Origin: Vibrio sp. Isolate34
Lineage (GTDB): Bacteria; Pseudomonadota; Gammaproteobacteria; Enterobacterales; Vibrionaceae
Reading direction: 5' to 3'
DNA: 64,000 bases
NCBI RefSeq assembly: GCF_022397915.1
Contig: NZ_JAKEUO010000001.1
Coordinates: forward strand, 511,258 to 575,257
This document shows positions 63,595 through 64,000 of this stretch, piece after piece. How positions within the stretch are numbered: the stretch's first letter is position 1; the number at the start of each line of letters is the position of its first letter. The position numbers and the translations under genes are program-made. Below the pieces are notes generated by a model. The model did not search any database and was not told the origin of the DNA. It worked only from the letters and a program-made list of their open reading frames with translations.

Positions 63595-64000
63595 ATACCA
63601 ATTCCGTTAATTAACTTATCAAGTTTAACCAATCTCTAAAGCAGAGCGAGATCACTCTGCTTTTATCTTCACAAAACCGATTCCACGCTCTACATAACGT
63701 CTCTACGATATCGTCATAGTTTTCGAAGCACCTGTTTGCTACTTCATTTTGACGGAGCCAACTCCATACCTGTTCTATAGGGTTTAGTTCGGGAGAATAA
63801 GGTGGGATATGAATTATCGTAAGGTTCTCAAATTCATCTGCAAGATAGCTTTGGTGCCAACTCGCTTGATCCATGATCACAACAGCATGCTTGCCAACTG
63901 GTGTAGCTTGAGAAATTAATCTGAGTTGCTCCTTCATTGCTTCCATATTGCTAAGGGGAACCACTATAGCTTCAGCTTCTCCTGTCGTGACACATACAGC
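63595..64000 (-). mobile_element. IS630-family insertion sequence, 3' part, cut by window edge
   Basis: The block from the transposase stop to the window edge is IS630-like. The likely right end is near 63595, where ATACCAATTCC begins, an 11-mer also found at 63467-63477. The other terminus is outside the window, so inverted repeats and the TA target duplication cannot be checked. Confidence 0.75.
63611..64000 (-). CDS. IS630-family transposase, C-terminal DDE part
   Basis: About 129 codons in frame to the window edge; the internal GTG at 63964 is not the real start. It has the second catalytic Asp in VVIMDQASWHQ and the third acidic residue in PPYSPELNPIEQVWSWLR, the hallmark block of IS630 transposases. 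No stop or frameshift interrupts the visible part. The N-terminal helix-turn-helix and first Asp lie beyond 64000. Confidence 0.9.
   Translation of the reverse strand, partial: AVCVTTGEAEAIVVPLSNMEAMKEQLRLISQATPVGKHAVVIMDQASWHQSYLADEFENLTIIHIPPYSPELNPIEQVWSWLRQNEVANRCFENYDDIVETLCRAWNRFCEDKSRVISLCFRDWLNLIS

Overview
The window is a stretch of gammaproteobacterial chromosome, almost certainly from a Vibrio and probably near the Splendidus clade. That assignment rests on protein sequence similarity recalled from memory and on gene order, not on a search. The order guaA-guaB-xseA, yfgJ, der-bamB-yfgM-hisS-ispG-rodZ-rlmN-ndk-pepB-isc-trmJ-suhB is also the order of the matching E. coli region, and secF-secD-yajC-tgt-queA is conserved as well. 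The first two thirds is therefore a core housekeeping backbone. No rRNA, tRNA, CRISPR array or prophage was seen.

Region by region: (1) 1-3472 holds the start of guaA, guaB and the divergent xseA. (2) 3507-15600 is the main accessory block, a 13-gene minus-strand array urtABCDE-ureDABCEJFG. It encodes an ABC urea importer, the urease subunits, the nickel-insertion chaperones and a HupE/UreJ-type nickel permease. It lies exactly between xseA and yfgJ, which are neighbours in E. coli. A candidate sigma-54 promoter and a candidate NtrC site precede urtA, and hairpins sit between urtA and urtB and between ureD and ureA. (3) 15700-18170 holds yfgJ with a GAF-GGDEF diguanylate cyclase, and an AlaX-like editing protein. 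(4) 18302-28937 is the der to pepB backbone. (5) 29144-34890 is the complete isc operon, with two abutting IscR boxes ahead of iscR. (6) 35007-42651 holds trmJ, suhB, secFD-yajC, tgt and queA. (7) 42985-46533 holds a CBS-pair protein, an oxyR-like regulator divergent from a 2-Cys peroxiredoxin, cutC, and a remnant of an outer-membrane barrel gene. (8) 46560-59003 is a phosphate block: phoB-phoR-pstS, ppk-ppx in the opposite direction, and pstC-pstA-pstB-phoU. Candidate Pho boxes precede phoB and pstC. PstC and PstA are much larger than the E. coli proteins. (9) 59198-62005 holds rdgC and the tRNA-hydroxylation pair trhP-yfhL. (10) 62046-64000 is a more variable edge: two small unknown ORFs, mepA, and the 3' part of an IS630-type transposase running off the window.

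Functionally, the urea block would import urea and hydrolyse it to ammonia and CO2, probably under nitrogen control. The phosphate block joins sensing, uptake and polyphosphate metabolism. The isc operon supplies Fe-S clusters to several enzymes encoded in the same window (IspG, RlmN, YfhL and probably TrhP).
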